From the NCBI GenBank assembly GCA_022424905.1, contig JAKMGP010000177.1, positions 1 through 64,000 of the forward strand: a DNA stretch of 64,000 bases, in the 5' to 3' direction. Numbering within the stretch: the first letter of the stretch is position 1; each line of letters opens with the position of its first letter. The notes beneath the pieces are model-generated. The model worked only from the letters and a program-made list of their open reading frames with translations. It had not been told where the DNA came from and made no database searches. Below are positions 50,594-60,621 of the stretch, in pieces. The DNA is from Akkermansiaceae bacterium (GTDB lineage: Bacteria > Verrucomicrobiota > Verrucomicrobiia > Verrucomicrobiales > Akkermansiaceae). The translations under genes and the position numbers were made by a program.

Positions 50594-52435
50594 ATGATTC
50601 TAAAAGCTCAAATCGCGTTTCTGATTGCTGTGACTTCATTGGCTCCGGCAAAGGTGGATTTTGCGCATGAGGTGTTGCCAATTCTAAAAGAGAATTGCGC
50701 AAAGTGTCACACGAACGGAAAATATAAGGGAGGGCTCTCGCTAGATACTCGCGAGGCCTTGCTGGATTCTGAGACGGTTGAGCCCGGTGATTCCCAGAAT
50801 AGTCTTTTGATACAGGTGCTCACAGCGAAGGACGAAGATGAGCGCATGCCACATGATGCTGATCCTCTGCCAGCCGATAGTATTGCGACTTTAGCAAAGT
50901 GGGTGAATGAAGGATTGGCTTGGGAGAAGGGGTTTACTTTTAAGAGGAAAACATGGAAGGCTCCTCTGGGTCATCAAAAAGTTGATTTACCTGGGCCCGA
51001 AGGAGGAAACCCAATCGACCGGATAGCAGCAGCCTACTTTGAAAAGAATAGAGTCCAACCACCTGCCCCAATTTCGGATGCCCGGTTCTTGAGAAGAGTG
51101 AGTCTTGATCTGGTAGGGCTCCTGCCTTTGAAAAGTGAATTGGAAAACTTTGTGACTTCAGATCTAGCGGAGAAGCGGGAGGCGAAGATCAAGCAAATCC
51201 TGTCGCGCGATCTCGATTATGCCGATCATTGGATGACGTTTTGGAATGATCTTTTGCGGAATGATTATGCCGGAACTGGTTTTATTGACGGGGGGCGTCG
51301 TCAGATTACGGGGTGGCTTTACCTTTCGCTAAAAGAGAACAAACCTTATGATCAATTTGTAAGAGAGTTGTTGAATCCTACTGCTGAATCAGAAGGCTTT
51401 ATTAAAGGAATAAAGTGGCGGGGTAACGTCAATGCGTCACAAGTCCCCGAGATTCAGTTTGCTCAGAATGTCTCTCAGATCTTTTTTGGTGAGAATATGA
51501 AGTGTGCTTCGTGTCACGATAGCTTCATTAATAATTGGAAGCTGGAAGATGCGTATGGAATGGCGGCGATTATCGCGGGAAAACCACTTGAGATGTATCG
51601 CTGCGATAAACCGACTGGTGAAAAAATGGACGCGAAGTTCCTTTTTCATGAATTGGGCCCCATTGATAAATCATTATCTCGGGGTGACAGATTGAAGAGG
51701 GTTGCAGAGCTTGCGACAACGGAGGGAAATGGCCGCTTGGCTCGGACGATTGTGAATCGTCTTTGGGCTCGTTTGATGGGGCGGGGGTTGGTTGAGCCCG
51801 TAGACATGATGAGTAATCGTCCATGGAGCGAGGATATGCTCGATTACCTTGCGTGGGATTTTGCTAAGAATGGTTACAATCTTAAAAGGACTCTCTCCAT
51901 CATTGTTAGCTCCCGAACGTATCAAAGCGTAACAGTGATCGCGTCGAAGAGCGGTGAGGGTTTTGTTTTTGAAGGCCCTAGTGGCAAGCGGATGACGGCT
52001 GAGCAATTTATCGATGCGGTATGGGGAATTACTAAGACAGCGCCCGGAAAGATTGATGCCAAGGTTGAAAGGGAAAGTGAGAAAGCTCGGGTTGTGAGGG
52101 CATCGTTGGTGAAGTCGACTCTCTTGATGCGTGCGCTTGGTCGCCCAAATCGGGAGCAAGTTGTTACGACTCGGCCCGCTGACTTAACCACCTTGCAGGC
52201 TCTTGAGCTCAACAATGGGAGAGAATTCGTTAATTATTTGAACCGAGGTGCCACCAAACTTGTTGATGAGAAAGAGAGGATCGAAACCCTCTATCTCGAA
52301 GCCCTGTCTCGCCTACCAAGTTCACTTGAAAAACAAGTGGCCCGTGAGATTCTTGGAGCGCGAGTTACTCCAGAGTCTGCGGCGGACTTTTTGTGGGCAA
52401 TTCTTATGCTGCCTGAATTTCAATTTATTAACTAA
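50594..52435 (+). CDS. DUF1549/DUF1553 protein with N-terminal planctomycete-type cytochrome c domain
   Basis: VLPILKENCAKCHTNGKYKGGLSLDT, DARFLRRVSLDLVGLLP, NMKCASCHDSFINNWKLEDAYGMAAI, RLARTIVNRLWARLMGRGLVEPVDMM. Confidence 0.92.
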   Translation: MILKAQIAFLIAVTSLAPAKVDFAHEVLPILKENCAKCHTNGKYKGGLSLDTREALLDSETVEPGDSQNSLLIQVLTAKDEDERMPHDADPLPADSIATLAKWVNEGLAWEKGFTFKRKTWKAPLGHQKVDLPGPEGGNPIDRIAAAYFEKNRVQPPAPISDARFLRRVSLDLVGLLPLKSELENFVTSDLAEKREAKIKQILSRDLDYADHWMTFWNDLLRNDYAGTGFIDGGRRQITGWLYLSLKENKPYDQFVRELLNPTAESEGFIKGIKWRGNVNASQVPEIQFAQNVSQIFFGENMKCASCHDSFINNWKLEDAYGMAAIIAGKPLEMYRCDKPTGEKMDAKFLFHELGPIDKSLSRGDRLKRVAELATTEGNGRLARTIVNRLWARLMGRGLVEPVDMMSNRPWSEDMLDYLAWDFAKNGYNLKRTLSIIVSSRTYQSVTVIASKSGEGFVFEGPSGKRMTAEQFIDAVWGITKTAPGKIDAKVERESEKARVVRASLVKSTLLMRALGRPNREQVVTTRPADLTTLQALELNNGREFVNYLNRGATKLVDEKERIETLYLEALSRLPSSLEKQVAREILGARVTPESAADFLWAILMLPEFQFIN

Positions 52436-52444
52436 GAGGGAACC

Positions 52445-53875
52445 ATGTCAAAACCACTTGAAATCGAAAACCGGCGCGACTTTCTTAAAAAGCTCGGAAA
52501 TGCTTCCGCGGCGACTTTGGCGATGGGCGCGCCTCGTTCGTTTGGCGGTGAAATTGAACAGCCCGAGGCAAAGGCTGATTGTTGTATTTTACTTTGGATG
52601 GGTGGAGGGATGGCGGCCCCTGATACTTTTGATCCGAAGCACTACGAACCATTTCGGAAGGGCCTCAAAGTATCTGATGTTGGTAGCACCTTTCCTGCGA
52701 TCCCAACTTCGGTAAGTGGGATCAATTTCACGGAAGGCTTTGAGGAAGTTGCGAAGGTGATGGATAAGGGGACGTTAATCCGCTCGGCGGTGCAACCCGA
52801 TCTTGGCCATATTCTCCATTCACGGCATCAGTATCATTGGCACACTGGATACGTGCCACCGCAAACGGTTGCAGCCCCCCACATTGGGGCGTGGATGGCT
52901 AAGGTGTTGGGGCAGAGAAATGAGGCGATGCCCGCCTTTATTGATATTGGTCAGCGACTCGAGGGGGTGGGCGAGAAAGAAGAGCTAAAAGCTTTCCACA
53001 CCGGCGGATTTTTTGGGAGTGAATTTGGCCCTTTCCTGCTGCCATATCCTGATCAGGCGATCGGGGCAGTCCAACCGCCGAAGGGAATGACCCCAAGTCG
53101 GTTTACGAATCGATATAAACTTTATAGAAAACTGATTTCGGAGGGTTTGGTTGGAAAAAGCGGAAGTGAGTTCCAACAAGAGTCGATGCTGCAATCGATG
53201 GAAAAGGCCCATCGGCTGTTAAATTCGAGGGAGGCCGCGGCCTTTGATCTTACCAAGGAAAATGAAAAGTCGGCTGGGAAATATGGTAAAACTCGCTTTG
53301 GGCAGGGTTGTTTGTTGGCGAGGCGACTCGTAGAATCAGGAGCTCGATTTATTGAGGTGACTACCGAGTATCAGCCATTCAAACATTGGGATACTCACGA
53401 AAAGGGACACACCACGTTAAAGCGGTTAAAGTCTGAGATCGATCAGCCAATCGCTCAGTTAATCCGTGATTTAGAGGAGCGTGGAATTTTGGATCGGACC
53501 TTGGTCGTGATTGCGAGCGAGTTTAGTCGCGACATGATGATTGAGGGTGTGCCGGGATCAAATGCGCGCGATCAGACGACTCATAAGGTTGATGTTATCT
53601 CAGAATTAAAACATTATGGCCAGCATAGGCATTTCACTGGTGGGACTAGCGTGTTGATGTTTGGTGGTGGCGTGAAAAAGGGATTTCAATTTGGGAAGAC
53701 TGCGGATGAACGACCATTCGTGGCGGTTGAGAATCCGCTCGCAGTTGAGGATTTACACGCCACGATTTTTCAAGCCATGGGGATTTCGCCGAAAACCTCC
53801 TTCGATATTGAGGGTCGTCCATTCTATGCCACTAGGGATGGAATCGGAAAACCAGCAATGGAGATTTTCTCCTAA
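52445..53875 (+). CDS. DUF1501 domain protein (Tat-type leader)
   Basis: NRRDFLKKLGNASAATLAMGAP; CCILLWMGGGMAAPDTFDPKHYEPFRKGLK; VVIASEFSRDMMIEG. Confidence 0.92.
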   Translation: MSKPLEIENRRDFLKKLGNASAATLAMGAPRSFGGEIEQPEAKADCCILLWMGGGMAAPDTFDPKHYEPFRKGLKVSDVGSTFPAIPTSVSGINFTEGFEEVAKVMDKGTLIRSAVQPDLGHILHSRHQYHWHTGYVPPQTVAAPHIGAWMAKVLGQRNEAMPAFIDIGQRLEGVGEKEELKAFHTGGFFGSEFGPFLLPYPDQAIGAVQPPKGMTPSRFTNRYKLYRKLISEGLVGKSGSEFQQESMLQSMEKAHRLLNSREAAAFDLTKENEKSAGKYGKTRFGQGCLLARRLVESGARFIEVTTEYQPFKHWDTHEKGHTTLKRLKSEIDQPIAQLIRDLEERGILDRTLVVIASEFSRDMMIEGVPGSNARDQTTHKVDVISELKHYGQHRHFTGGTSVLMFGGGVKKGFQFGKTADERPFVAVENPLAVEDLHATIFQAMGISPKTSFDIEGRPFYATRDGIGKPAMEIFS

Positions 53876-53931
53876 GAAGCTGTTTAGACTGCAAAACGTC
53901 TTGGTTTAAGGGGCAGGTAGGAATTATCTAG

Positions 53932-54216
53932 CGCGATAATACCGTGATTGTTTTCCTGAGCGATGCCGGGAGCCAACATCACACGAGCTATAAAAATATG
54001 CCCCTGATTATGATGGGAGATATGAATGGAGCATTTAAGACCGAGAAGTATTTGCATTATCCAGATTACAATCAAAGTGGTCATCGGGTATTGGCAAATT
54101 ATCTTATGAGCCTGCAGCATGCTGCCGGAATGTTGGTGGATGATTATGGATATCGTGATTTTGGTTTGAGCGAGATTGTCGATCAGCGGGGGCCGCTAAC
54201 TGAGCTTATGGTTTAA
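53932..54216 (+). pseudogene. C-terminal remnant of a DUF1552-like protein
   Basis: RDNTVIVFLSDAGSQHHTSYKNMPLIMMGDMNGAFKTEKYLHYPDYNQSGHRVLANYLMSLQHAAGMLVDDYGYRDFGLSEIVDQRGPLTELMV resembles only the DUF1552 C-terminus; in-frame TAG at 53929 immediately upstream. Confidence 0.6.
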
Positions 54217-54263
54217 TTTTTCGATGGCTTGCCGGAAATGCGCTGGCGGGTTAAATCATCTCT

Positions 54264-55355
54264 GTGGCACGGATTATGGTCGGACTTTCAGGCGGGGTTG
54301 ATTCCTCGGCAGCCGCTGCTTTGTTGGTCGAGCAAGGACACGAAGTCGTTGGTGGCTATATGAAGAATTGGATCAATGAAGAAGGCTTGCCTGGCGACTG
54401 TCCCTGGGAAAGTGATCTTGAAGATGCTCGTTTAGTTGCGAAAAAACTGGGGATTGAGTTTCGAGTGATTGACCTAATTGATCAGTACCGTGAGCGGATC
54501 GTGAATTATTTGCTCGAGGGATATCGAGACGGAGTGACGCCTAATCCGGATGTCATGTGTAATCGTGAAATGAAGTTTGGCGTGTTTTTGGACTATGCCT
54601 TGGAGCAGGGATTTGAGGCTGTCGGCACCGGGCACTATGCTCGGAGACGTATCCGTAAAGACGGCTCAGTGGATCTTTTGCGAGGGGCAGATCCTAACAA
54701 AGATCAGTCATATTTTTTGGCGATGATGACGCAGTATCAGGCGAAGCATGCTCTTTTTCCAGCAGGCGAGATGTTGAAGCCAGAAGTGCGCGAAGTGGCG
54801 CGGCGATTTGATTTGCCAACGGCTGAAAAAAAAGACTCCCAAGGGATTTGCTTTATAGGAAACATCAAGATGAGTGATTTTTTGCGTCATCACGTCCCCG
54901 ATTGCCCGGGGGAAATTGTCGATCTAGCTGGTAAGGTGAAGGGGCGACATGACGGTTTACACCTTTATACCTTGGGGCAACGCAAAGGGCATGGAGTGGC
55001 GTCCCCAAGGTCTGGGATGGCTTATGTCGTGGTTGGTAAAAACGCGGGGAAGAATCAGTTGATCGTCGGTTGGGACGAGCCTGCAACGAGTGGGCTTTAT
55101 GCTGAGACTTGCACCGTTGGGTCACTTTCGTGGATTAACGAGGCGGTGACAGGGGGGAGGGCTGAAGTTCAACCTAGATATCGGGCGAAGAGCGAGGCGG
55201 TTGAGGTAAGAGAAATTGAGGGAGGTAAATTAGCCTTGTCGTTCACAAGACATCAACGAGCTCTAACACCGGGGCAAATATGCGCCTTTTACGAGGGCGG
55301 AAGATTACTGGGAGGGGGAGTGTTTGAGCAGGTGGGTGATTTCATCGAGTCTTAA
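54264..55355 (+). CDS. mnmA: tRNA 2-thiouridine(34) synthase MnmA
   Basis: IMVGLSGGVDSSAAAALL, NPDVMCNREMKFG, GTGHYARR, DQSYFLAMM, DSQGICFIG; GTG start. Confidence 0.95.
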   Translation: MARIMVGLSGGVDSSAAAALLVEQGHEVVGGYMKNWINEEGLPGDCPWESDLEDARLVAKKLGIEFRVIDLIDQYRERIVNYLLEGYRDGVTPNPDVMCNREMKFGVFLDYALEQGFEAVGTGHYARRRIRKDGSVDLLRGADPNKDQSYFLAMMTQYQAKHALFPAGEMLKPEVREVARRFDLPTAEKKDSQGICFIGNIKMSDFLRHHVPDCPGEIVDLAGKVKGRHDGLHLYTLGQRKGHGVASPRSGMAYVVVGKNAGKNQLIVGWDEPATSGLYAETCTVGSLSWINEAVTGGRAEVQPRYRAKSEAVEVREIEGGKLALSFTRHQRALTPGQICAFYEGGRLLGGGVFEQVGDFIES

Positions 55356-55461
55356 GTTAGCTGGGGGTGGTTGAAGCCTGAATCTTGGCAATATCGATTG
55401 AGATGATGGCATGAAGATAGATTATCGATTTTGAAAACAGCGAAGATTAGATCATAGTTCA

Positions 55462-57927
55462 TTGGTGAACGATAAGTTAGGGGAGCCCCGAAGGCGAGAA
55501 TGGGTGTCATTCTGGTCCTTGATCGGGATGCAATCGACAAATGCCTTCAATGATAGCTTCACCAAGTTTATCTTAATCCCGCTGGGGATGGGGTTGGCGT
55601 CAATGGGCCTTGCGCCGAGTAGGGTGGAACATCTCTTTGCACTTTTAGCGATCCTTCCCTTCATTTTGTTTGCTCCGATAGCTGGGTGGGCGGGTGATCG
55701 CTTTTCGAAGAGTCTAATTATTAGACTGTCATCTTGGTTTCAGTTGTTGGTGCTTCTTTTGATGGGGAGTGGGTTGTGGCTTGGGTCGCGGCAGGAGGCC
55801 GCTTCGTGGCCGCTTTACCTGGTCATGTTTGCTTTCTTTTTGTTGGCGATGCAGTCGGCCCTCTTAAGTCCCTCAAAAATGGGAGTGGTAAAAGAGTTGG
55901 TTGGCAGTGAAAGGTTGGGCTTTGCCAACGGAGTGATGGAAGGGGCTGTTGTCTTGATGATTCTGTTAGGGCAAATTATTGGAGGGTTTTGGTATGATGC
56001 CTGGGGTTTGCAAAACGGACTTACTCCATGGACTGCGGCGATGATTCCAGTTTTATGGATTTTGGTTGGAGCTGTTTTATCTCTTTGTTTTTCCCACCTG
56101 ATCCAGAAGACAAAATCTCAATCGGGAGAGACTTTTTCGTGGGCGATGACGGTCAGGCATTTTGGGGATTTACGGGAACTAAGAAAAAACGAGGCTTTGT
56201 GGCGGTGCGCTTTGGGTATTGCCTTTTTCTGGAGCTTTGGAGGTTTTCTTCAAATGTTATTGATTCAGATCGCCGAGGATCGGTGGGGTAGCCTAGAAGG
56301 ACTGGGCGTAGGGGCTGCAATTCTTTGGATACCCGTGGTAGTGGGAATTGTGGCCGGAAGTTTGCTTGCTAGTTGGATTTGTAATCGTCGAAATGAACTG
56401 GGGCTAATTGTGATTGGCGGTGCTTTGATGTGCTTGTCGACAGGGTTTCTAGCGATCTTTCAAATGGGGGCGATTTCGTTCTTGTTACTTGTTTTGACGG
56501 GTTTTGGAGGAGCGCTTTATTTGGTTCCTTTGAATGTTTTTTTGCAAGATCGGGCTCCCGAAAACCATCGAGGAATGGTGCTGTCAGCCTCTAATTTGTG
56601 CATTAATCTTGGTTTGGTCTTTGCGGTGGGGATCCAGTTTTTCCTTTCGTTTTTGGGGGTCCCCTTTTGGCTCCAATTTATTTTAATGTCTGGGATTTGC
56701 GGTTGGGCGACCATTCATATTATGCGCTTGTTACCAAAAGATTTCATTCGCCTAATATTTTTAGGGATTTTTCGTTCGATTTACAAAGTTCGGGCGCTTG
56801 GAGTGGATCACATTCCGAAAGAGGGAGGGGTCCTGATGGTGCCAAACCATTTGACTTACATTGATGCTTTTGTGTTGTCTGCGGCTTGCCCAAGGCCGAT
56901 ACGCTTTGTTCTTTTCGCGGATTGCTTCGAGAGTAAGTGGGTTGGTGGATTCGCGCGGCTTTTTGATGCGGTGGCAATTTCTCCAAGTAAAGCGCGGGAT
57001 GGAATCCGGATCACAGCAAATGCGCTAAAGGAAGGAGGGCTTGTCTGTGTGTTTGCAGAGGGCCAGCTTTCGCGAACAGGGGCGCTTTGTGAGATTAAAC
57101 GGGGTTATCAGATGATGGCAAAGAAAGGGAATGTGGAGGTTTTACCAGCATATATGGATGGGCTTTGGGGCTCGATGTGGTCATTTTCGGAAGGCAATTT
57201 CCTTAGAAAGCCCCCTCAGACTTTACGCTACGGAGTGACCGTGGCTTTTGGTCCGCCGATCCCGTGGAAGGTTGATATTGGAGATGCGCTGCGTGGCTTG
57301 TCGGTAAAGACTGCGGCAGACCGGGAAGGCAGGCTTTTGGCTAAGGAGAATTGTGAACCGGAGATTTCTGGTGATTTGCCACGGGGCTGGACCGAGATGA
57401 GGGATCGTTGCTTTGGAAATGACGAAGTGGGGCGCGGAATGAGAATTAATGCAAACCAGTTGAGCCAAGTGCATATGGCTCATCGTCGGACACGCCTACT
57501 CGTTGAATGGTTACCCGAGGACGATTTGAGTGGGATTTTGGGTGTCCTGTGGCCGCTCAGTGTTGGGGCGACGGTTTCTCTTGCTGATGGTTTGAGCGAT
57601 GCTGCGATTTTGGCGAAAGTGTCACGGGAGAGAATTGATTCTGTGGCGCTCCGCGGAGTGGCGGGGCGGGATGACTTGGTGAGGCATTTGCGGAGAAAAA
57701 AGGTGATTGTATGGAGCTTTGATGAGTTGGGTTTGAGCGACGGAAATTACTACGGCTGTTTGGTTGAAAATGGTAGGGTTGCAAGCTTTGCTAGGCCACA
57801 TCCGGATTATGAAACGACGACGATGCTCTCTCAGAGTGGCTGGCGCGAGGGCACGCGCGGAAAGTTGCTGCCAGGTTGGGAGGCAGAGGAATTTGGTCCG
57901 TTAGACGAGGAGGGTTTCATTTTGTAG
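55462..57927 (+). CDS. MFS transporter (LplT-like) fused to PlsC-type acyltransferase and a short AMP-binding-like C-terminal remnant
   Basis: 12-TM-like MFS region; PlsC motifs NHLTYID (HX4D) and FAEGQLSRTG; C-terminus resembles a degenerate adenylate-forming domain. Confidence 0.85.
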   Translation: MVNDKLGEPRRREWVSFWSLIGMQSTNAFNDSFTKFILIPLGMGLASMGLAPSRVEHLFALLAILPFILFAPIAGWAGDRFSKSLIIRLSSWFQLLVLLLMGSGLWLGSRQEAASWPLYLVMFAFFLLAMQSALLSPSKMGVVKELVGSERLGFANGVMEGAVVLMILLGQIIGGFWYDAWGLQNGLTPWTAAMIPVLWILVGAVLSLCFSHLIQKTKSQSGETFSWAMTVRHFGDLRELRKNEALWRCALGIAFFWSFGGFLQMLLIQIAEDRWGSLEGLGVGAAILWIPVVVGIVAGSLLASWICNRRNELGLIVIGGALMCLSTGFLAIFQMGAISFLLLVLTGFGGALYLVPLNVFLQDRAPENHRGMVLSASNLCINLGLVFAVGIQFFLSFLGVPFWLQFILMSGICGWATIHIMRLLPKDFIRLIFLGIFRSIYKVRALGVDHIPKEGGVLMVPNHLTYIDAFVLSAACPRPIRFVLFADCFESKWVGGFARLFDAVAISPSKARDGIRITANALKEGGLVCVFAEGQLSRTGALCEIKRGYQMMAKKGNVEVLPAYMDGLWGSMWSFSEGNFLRKPPQTLRYGVTVAFGPPIPWKVDIGDALRGLSVKTAADREGRLLAKENCEPEISGDLPRGWTEMRDRCFGNDEVGRGMRINANQLSQVHMAHRRTRLLVEWLPEDDLSGILGVLWPLSVGATVSLADGLSDAAILAKVSRERIDSVALRGVAGRDDLVRHLRRKKVIVWSFDELGLSDGNYYGCLVENGRVASFARPHPDYETTTMLSQSGWREGTRGKLLPGWEAEEFGPLDEEGFIL

Positions 57928-57974
57928 TAAAGCGACGGGTTGACATTGGGAGGGGGACGGTATTGGTTCCCGCC

Positions 57975-58574
57975 ATGCAAGATCACGATCAGGAAACTGA
58001 AGTCGTTGAGGAAGACGCCGCAGCGACCGAAGAAATTGTTGAAGAGAATGAAAATGAGGAGGCTTCCGAACAGGAGGCTCCTGAGGTTCCCTTGACTCCA
58101 GAAGCTGAGGCGATGAAGTGGAAGGAAGCGGCGATTCGTTCGGCAGCCGATTTGGATAATTATCGCAAGCGGATGGCTCGCGAGCGTTCCGAAGATTTAC
58201 GATTTGCACGATCCGGTTTAATCGAGGAGCTACTTCCGATTTTTGATAATTTTTCGATGGGTCTGCAGATGGCGGAGCAGGAACAAGATTCAATGATTTA
58301 CAAAGGGATGGCCATGGTGAAAGGGCAGCTTGATGATTTTCTGTCTGCGCAGGGAGTGAAAGAAGTTGCTGCTGAGGGGGTTTTTGATCCCAATTATCAT
58401 GAAGCGGTAGCCGAAGAGGAAAAGGAAGGTGCCGATGCGGGAGAGATTCTTTTTGTAAAGCGTAAGGGTTATATACTGCATGATCGCTTGTTACGGGCAG
58501 CAGCGGTTATTGTGGCAAAGGGTGGGGAGCAATCTGCCGAAGAGGGTGCTGAAAACGAAGGGGGAGCTGAGTAA
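57975..58574 (+). CDS. grpE: Nucleotide exchange factor GrpE
   Basis: [56 protein letters not shown]; acidic N-terminus; overlaps the dnaJ region. Confidence 0.95.
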   Translation: MQDHDQETEVVEEDAAATEEIVEENENEEASEQEAPEVPLTPEAEAMKWKEAAIRSAADLDNYRKRMARERSEDLRFARSGLIEELLPIFDNFSMGLQMAEQEQDSMIYKGMAMVKGQLDDFLSAQGVKEVAAEGVFDPNYHEAVAEEEKEGADAGEILFVKRKGYILHDRLLRAAAVIVAKGGEQSAEEGAENEGGAE

Positions 58575-59725
58575 TGGCTGAACGGGATTATTACGAGGTG
58601 CTGGGGGTTTCTCGAGATGCCTCCCAAGGCGATATCAAAAAGTCTTATCGCAAGTTGGCGATGAAACATCATCCGGATCAGAATCCGGATGATCCGAAGG
58701 CCGAAGAAAAATTCAAAGAGATTGGCGAGGCCTACGAGGTAATTAGTGATGAGGAGAAGCGGGCGGCCTATGATCGCTATGGTCACGCTGCCTTCAAGAG
58801 TGGCGGTGGAGGTGGCGGCGGACGTGGTGGGTTCCACGACCCGATGGATATTTTCAGTCAAGTCTTCGGCGGTGGCGGCGGAGGAAGTATGTTCGATGAT
58901 CTTTTTGGCGGTGGGGGAGGTCGTCGCCGAGATCGTTCTGGGAAAAAACGTGGAAGTGATTTGCGATATGATCTTGAAATCACGTTGGAGGAGGCAGCCG
59001 AAGGGGTCGAGAAGGAGCTTGAAATTGAAAAGTATGCGAGTTGTGGGAAGTGTTCAGGTTCAGGATCCAAATCGGGCAGTGCTGGCACGAATACTTGTAG
59101 CACATGCGGCGGACGTGGGGTAGTAGGCCAACAGCGTGGAATTTTTATTCAGCAGGCGACTTGCCCTGATTGTCGGGGTGCCGGCCAGAATATTGCTGAC
59201 CCTTGCGGAAATTGTGGCGGTGATGGTCGCAAGCAAGCGCCCGAGCGGGTGAGTATTCGAATTCCGGCTGGAGTTGATGATGGGACCCGACTTCGTTCAA
59301 CCGGTAAAGGTGATGCGGGGATGCGGGGAGGTCCGGCGGGAGATTTGTATGTATTCCTGCATTTGCGTGATCATGATGTTTTTCAGCGTGACGGTGATGA
59401 TCTTTATTGTGAGGTGCCCTTGCCGTTTTCAACGGCGGCTCTGGGAGGGGAACTGGAGGTGCCCACTTTGACGGGGAGTGCAACCATGAAGGTGCCTGCT
59501 GGAACGCAAGGTGGAACGACCTTCCGTCTTCGTGACCGAGGAATGCCTGCTTTAAATGGACGAGGGAAAGGTGATCTACATGTCGAGGTTCAGGTCGAAG
59601 TTCCCACTAGACTCAACTCCGATCAGCGTGAGAGGTTGGAGGCTTTTACTGAATCGATTGGCGAGAAGAATTCGCCAGTCCAGGAGTCGTTTTTTGAAAA
59701 GGCAAAACGCTTTTTCGATAGCTAG
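58574..59725 (+). CDS. dnaJ: Chaperone DnaJ
   Basis: J-domain [35 protein letters not shown]; Gly-rich region; four Cys motifs ([32 protein letters not shown]). Confidence 0.97.
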   Translation: MAERDYYEVLGVSRDASQGDIKKSYRKLAMKHHPDQNPDDPKAEEKFKEIGEAYEVISDEEKRAAYDRYGHAAFKSGGGGGGGRGGFHDPMDIFSQVFGGGGGGSMFDDLFGGGGGRRRDRSGKKRGSDLRYDLEITLEEAAEGVEKELEIEKYASCGKCSGSGSKSGSAGTNTCSTCGGRGVVGQQRGIFIQQATCPDCRGAGQNIADPCGNCGGDGRKQAPERVSIRIPAGVDDGTRLRSTGKGDAGMRGGPAGDLYVFLHLRDHDVFQRDGDDLYCEVPLPFSTAALGGELEVPTLTGSATMKVPAGTQGGTTFRLRDRGMPALNGRGKGDLHVEVQVEVPTRLNSDQRERLEAFTESIGEKNSPVQESFFEKAKRFFDS

Positions 59726-59733
59726 TCAGCGAG

Positions 59734-60462
59734 ATGGATCGCTTTTTTCTATCACCTGATCAGTGGAATGAGAATCCCACCTTAAGGGGTGACGAGGCGC
59801 ATCATTGTCTCAGGGTAATGCGAAAGCAGGTCGGGGATAAAATTGCCATCTTTGATGGGAATGGGAGGGAAGCAAGCGCTAGAATTTGTGGGGTTTCTAA
59901 AAATGAATCGCGCCTAGAATTAATCGATACAAAGAATACTTCAGCAGTGTTACCGCAGCTTGAGGTCGCGGTAGGGATTCCAAAGGGAAAAAGTTTTGAC
60001 CTTATTCTACAGAAAGCGGTTGAGATGGGGGTGAATCGGATTCAACCACTGGTGAGTGACCAAGGGAACGTTCGATTTAAGACTGGTGAGGCTTTGGCGA
60101 AGCGGGATAAGTGGCAGAGGATCCTGCTAGAGGCTTGTAAGCAGTGCGGGCAGAATCATCTGCCTGAGGTAATGGTGCCCGTATTGCTTGATAGTTACTT
60201 GGAGAAGATTAAGCCGGGCGGCACGAGAATTATAGGAGCTCTCACTTCAGAAACTAAAACACTGAAGGAATTACTCGATGGACTTGAGGTTCCCGAACGG
60301 GTTGTTTTGATGGTGGGGCCAGAGGGCGATTTCTCGGCAGGAGAATATGAAAAGATTTTTGAATCGGGATTTGCCCCGGTTGGTTTGGGTGAACTTGTTT
60401 TGCGGACCGAGACTGCTGTGATTTGGATGGCTGCGGCAGTGCGCTTCCAATTCCAACCTTGA
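59734..60462 (+). CDS. rsmE: 16S rRNA (uracil1498-N3)-methyltransferase RsmE
   Basis: EAHHCLRVMRKQVGDKIAIFDGNG, KGKSFDLILQKAVEMGVNRIQPL, LMVGPEGDFSAGEYE, LGELVLRTETAVIWMAA. Confidence 0.95.
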   Translation: MDRFFLSPDQWNENPTLRGDEAHHCLRVMRKQVGDKIAIFDGNGREASARICGVSKNESRLELIDTKNTSAVLPQLEVAVGIPKGKSFDLILQKAVEMGVNRIQPLVSDQGNVRFKTGEALAKRDKWQRILLEACKQCGQNHLPEVMVPVLLDSYLEKIKPGGTRIIGALTSETKTLKELLDGLEVPERVVLMVGPEGDFSAGEYEKIFESGFAPVGLGELVLRTETAVIWMAAAVRFQFQP

Positions 60463-60621
60463 ACTCTTTTGTTCGTCCTATCTTTTGTTTTTTAGCTGCT
60501 TAGTCGCAATTTTCACTATTAATCCGGCCGGATACTGCTGGGTTGCTCTGAGGCATTCAAGATGTCGTGCGGAGGTTATGAAAGTTCGGAAGGGCGGAAC
60601 CCTTGGTCAGGTTTCCACGAG

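Noticed and set aside
57928-57975. Possible CIRCE/HrcA operator upstream of grpE
   Set aside because: No TTAGCACTC-N9-GAGTGCTAA inverted repeat; only a TTGACA-like hexamer with a short 15-bp spacer to TATTGG.
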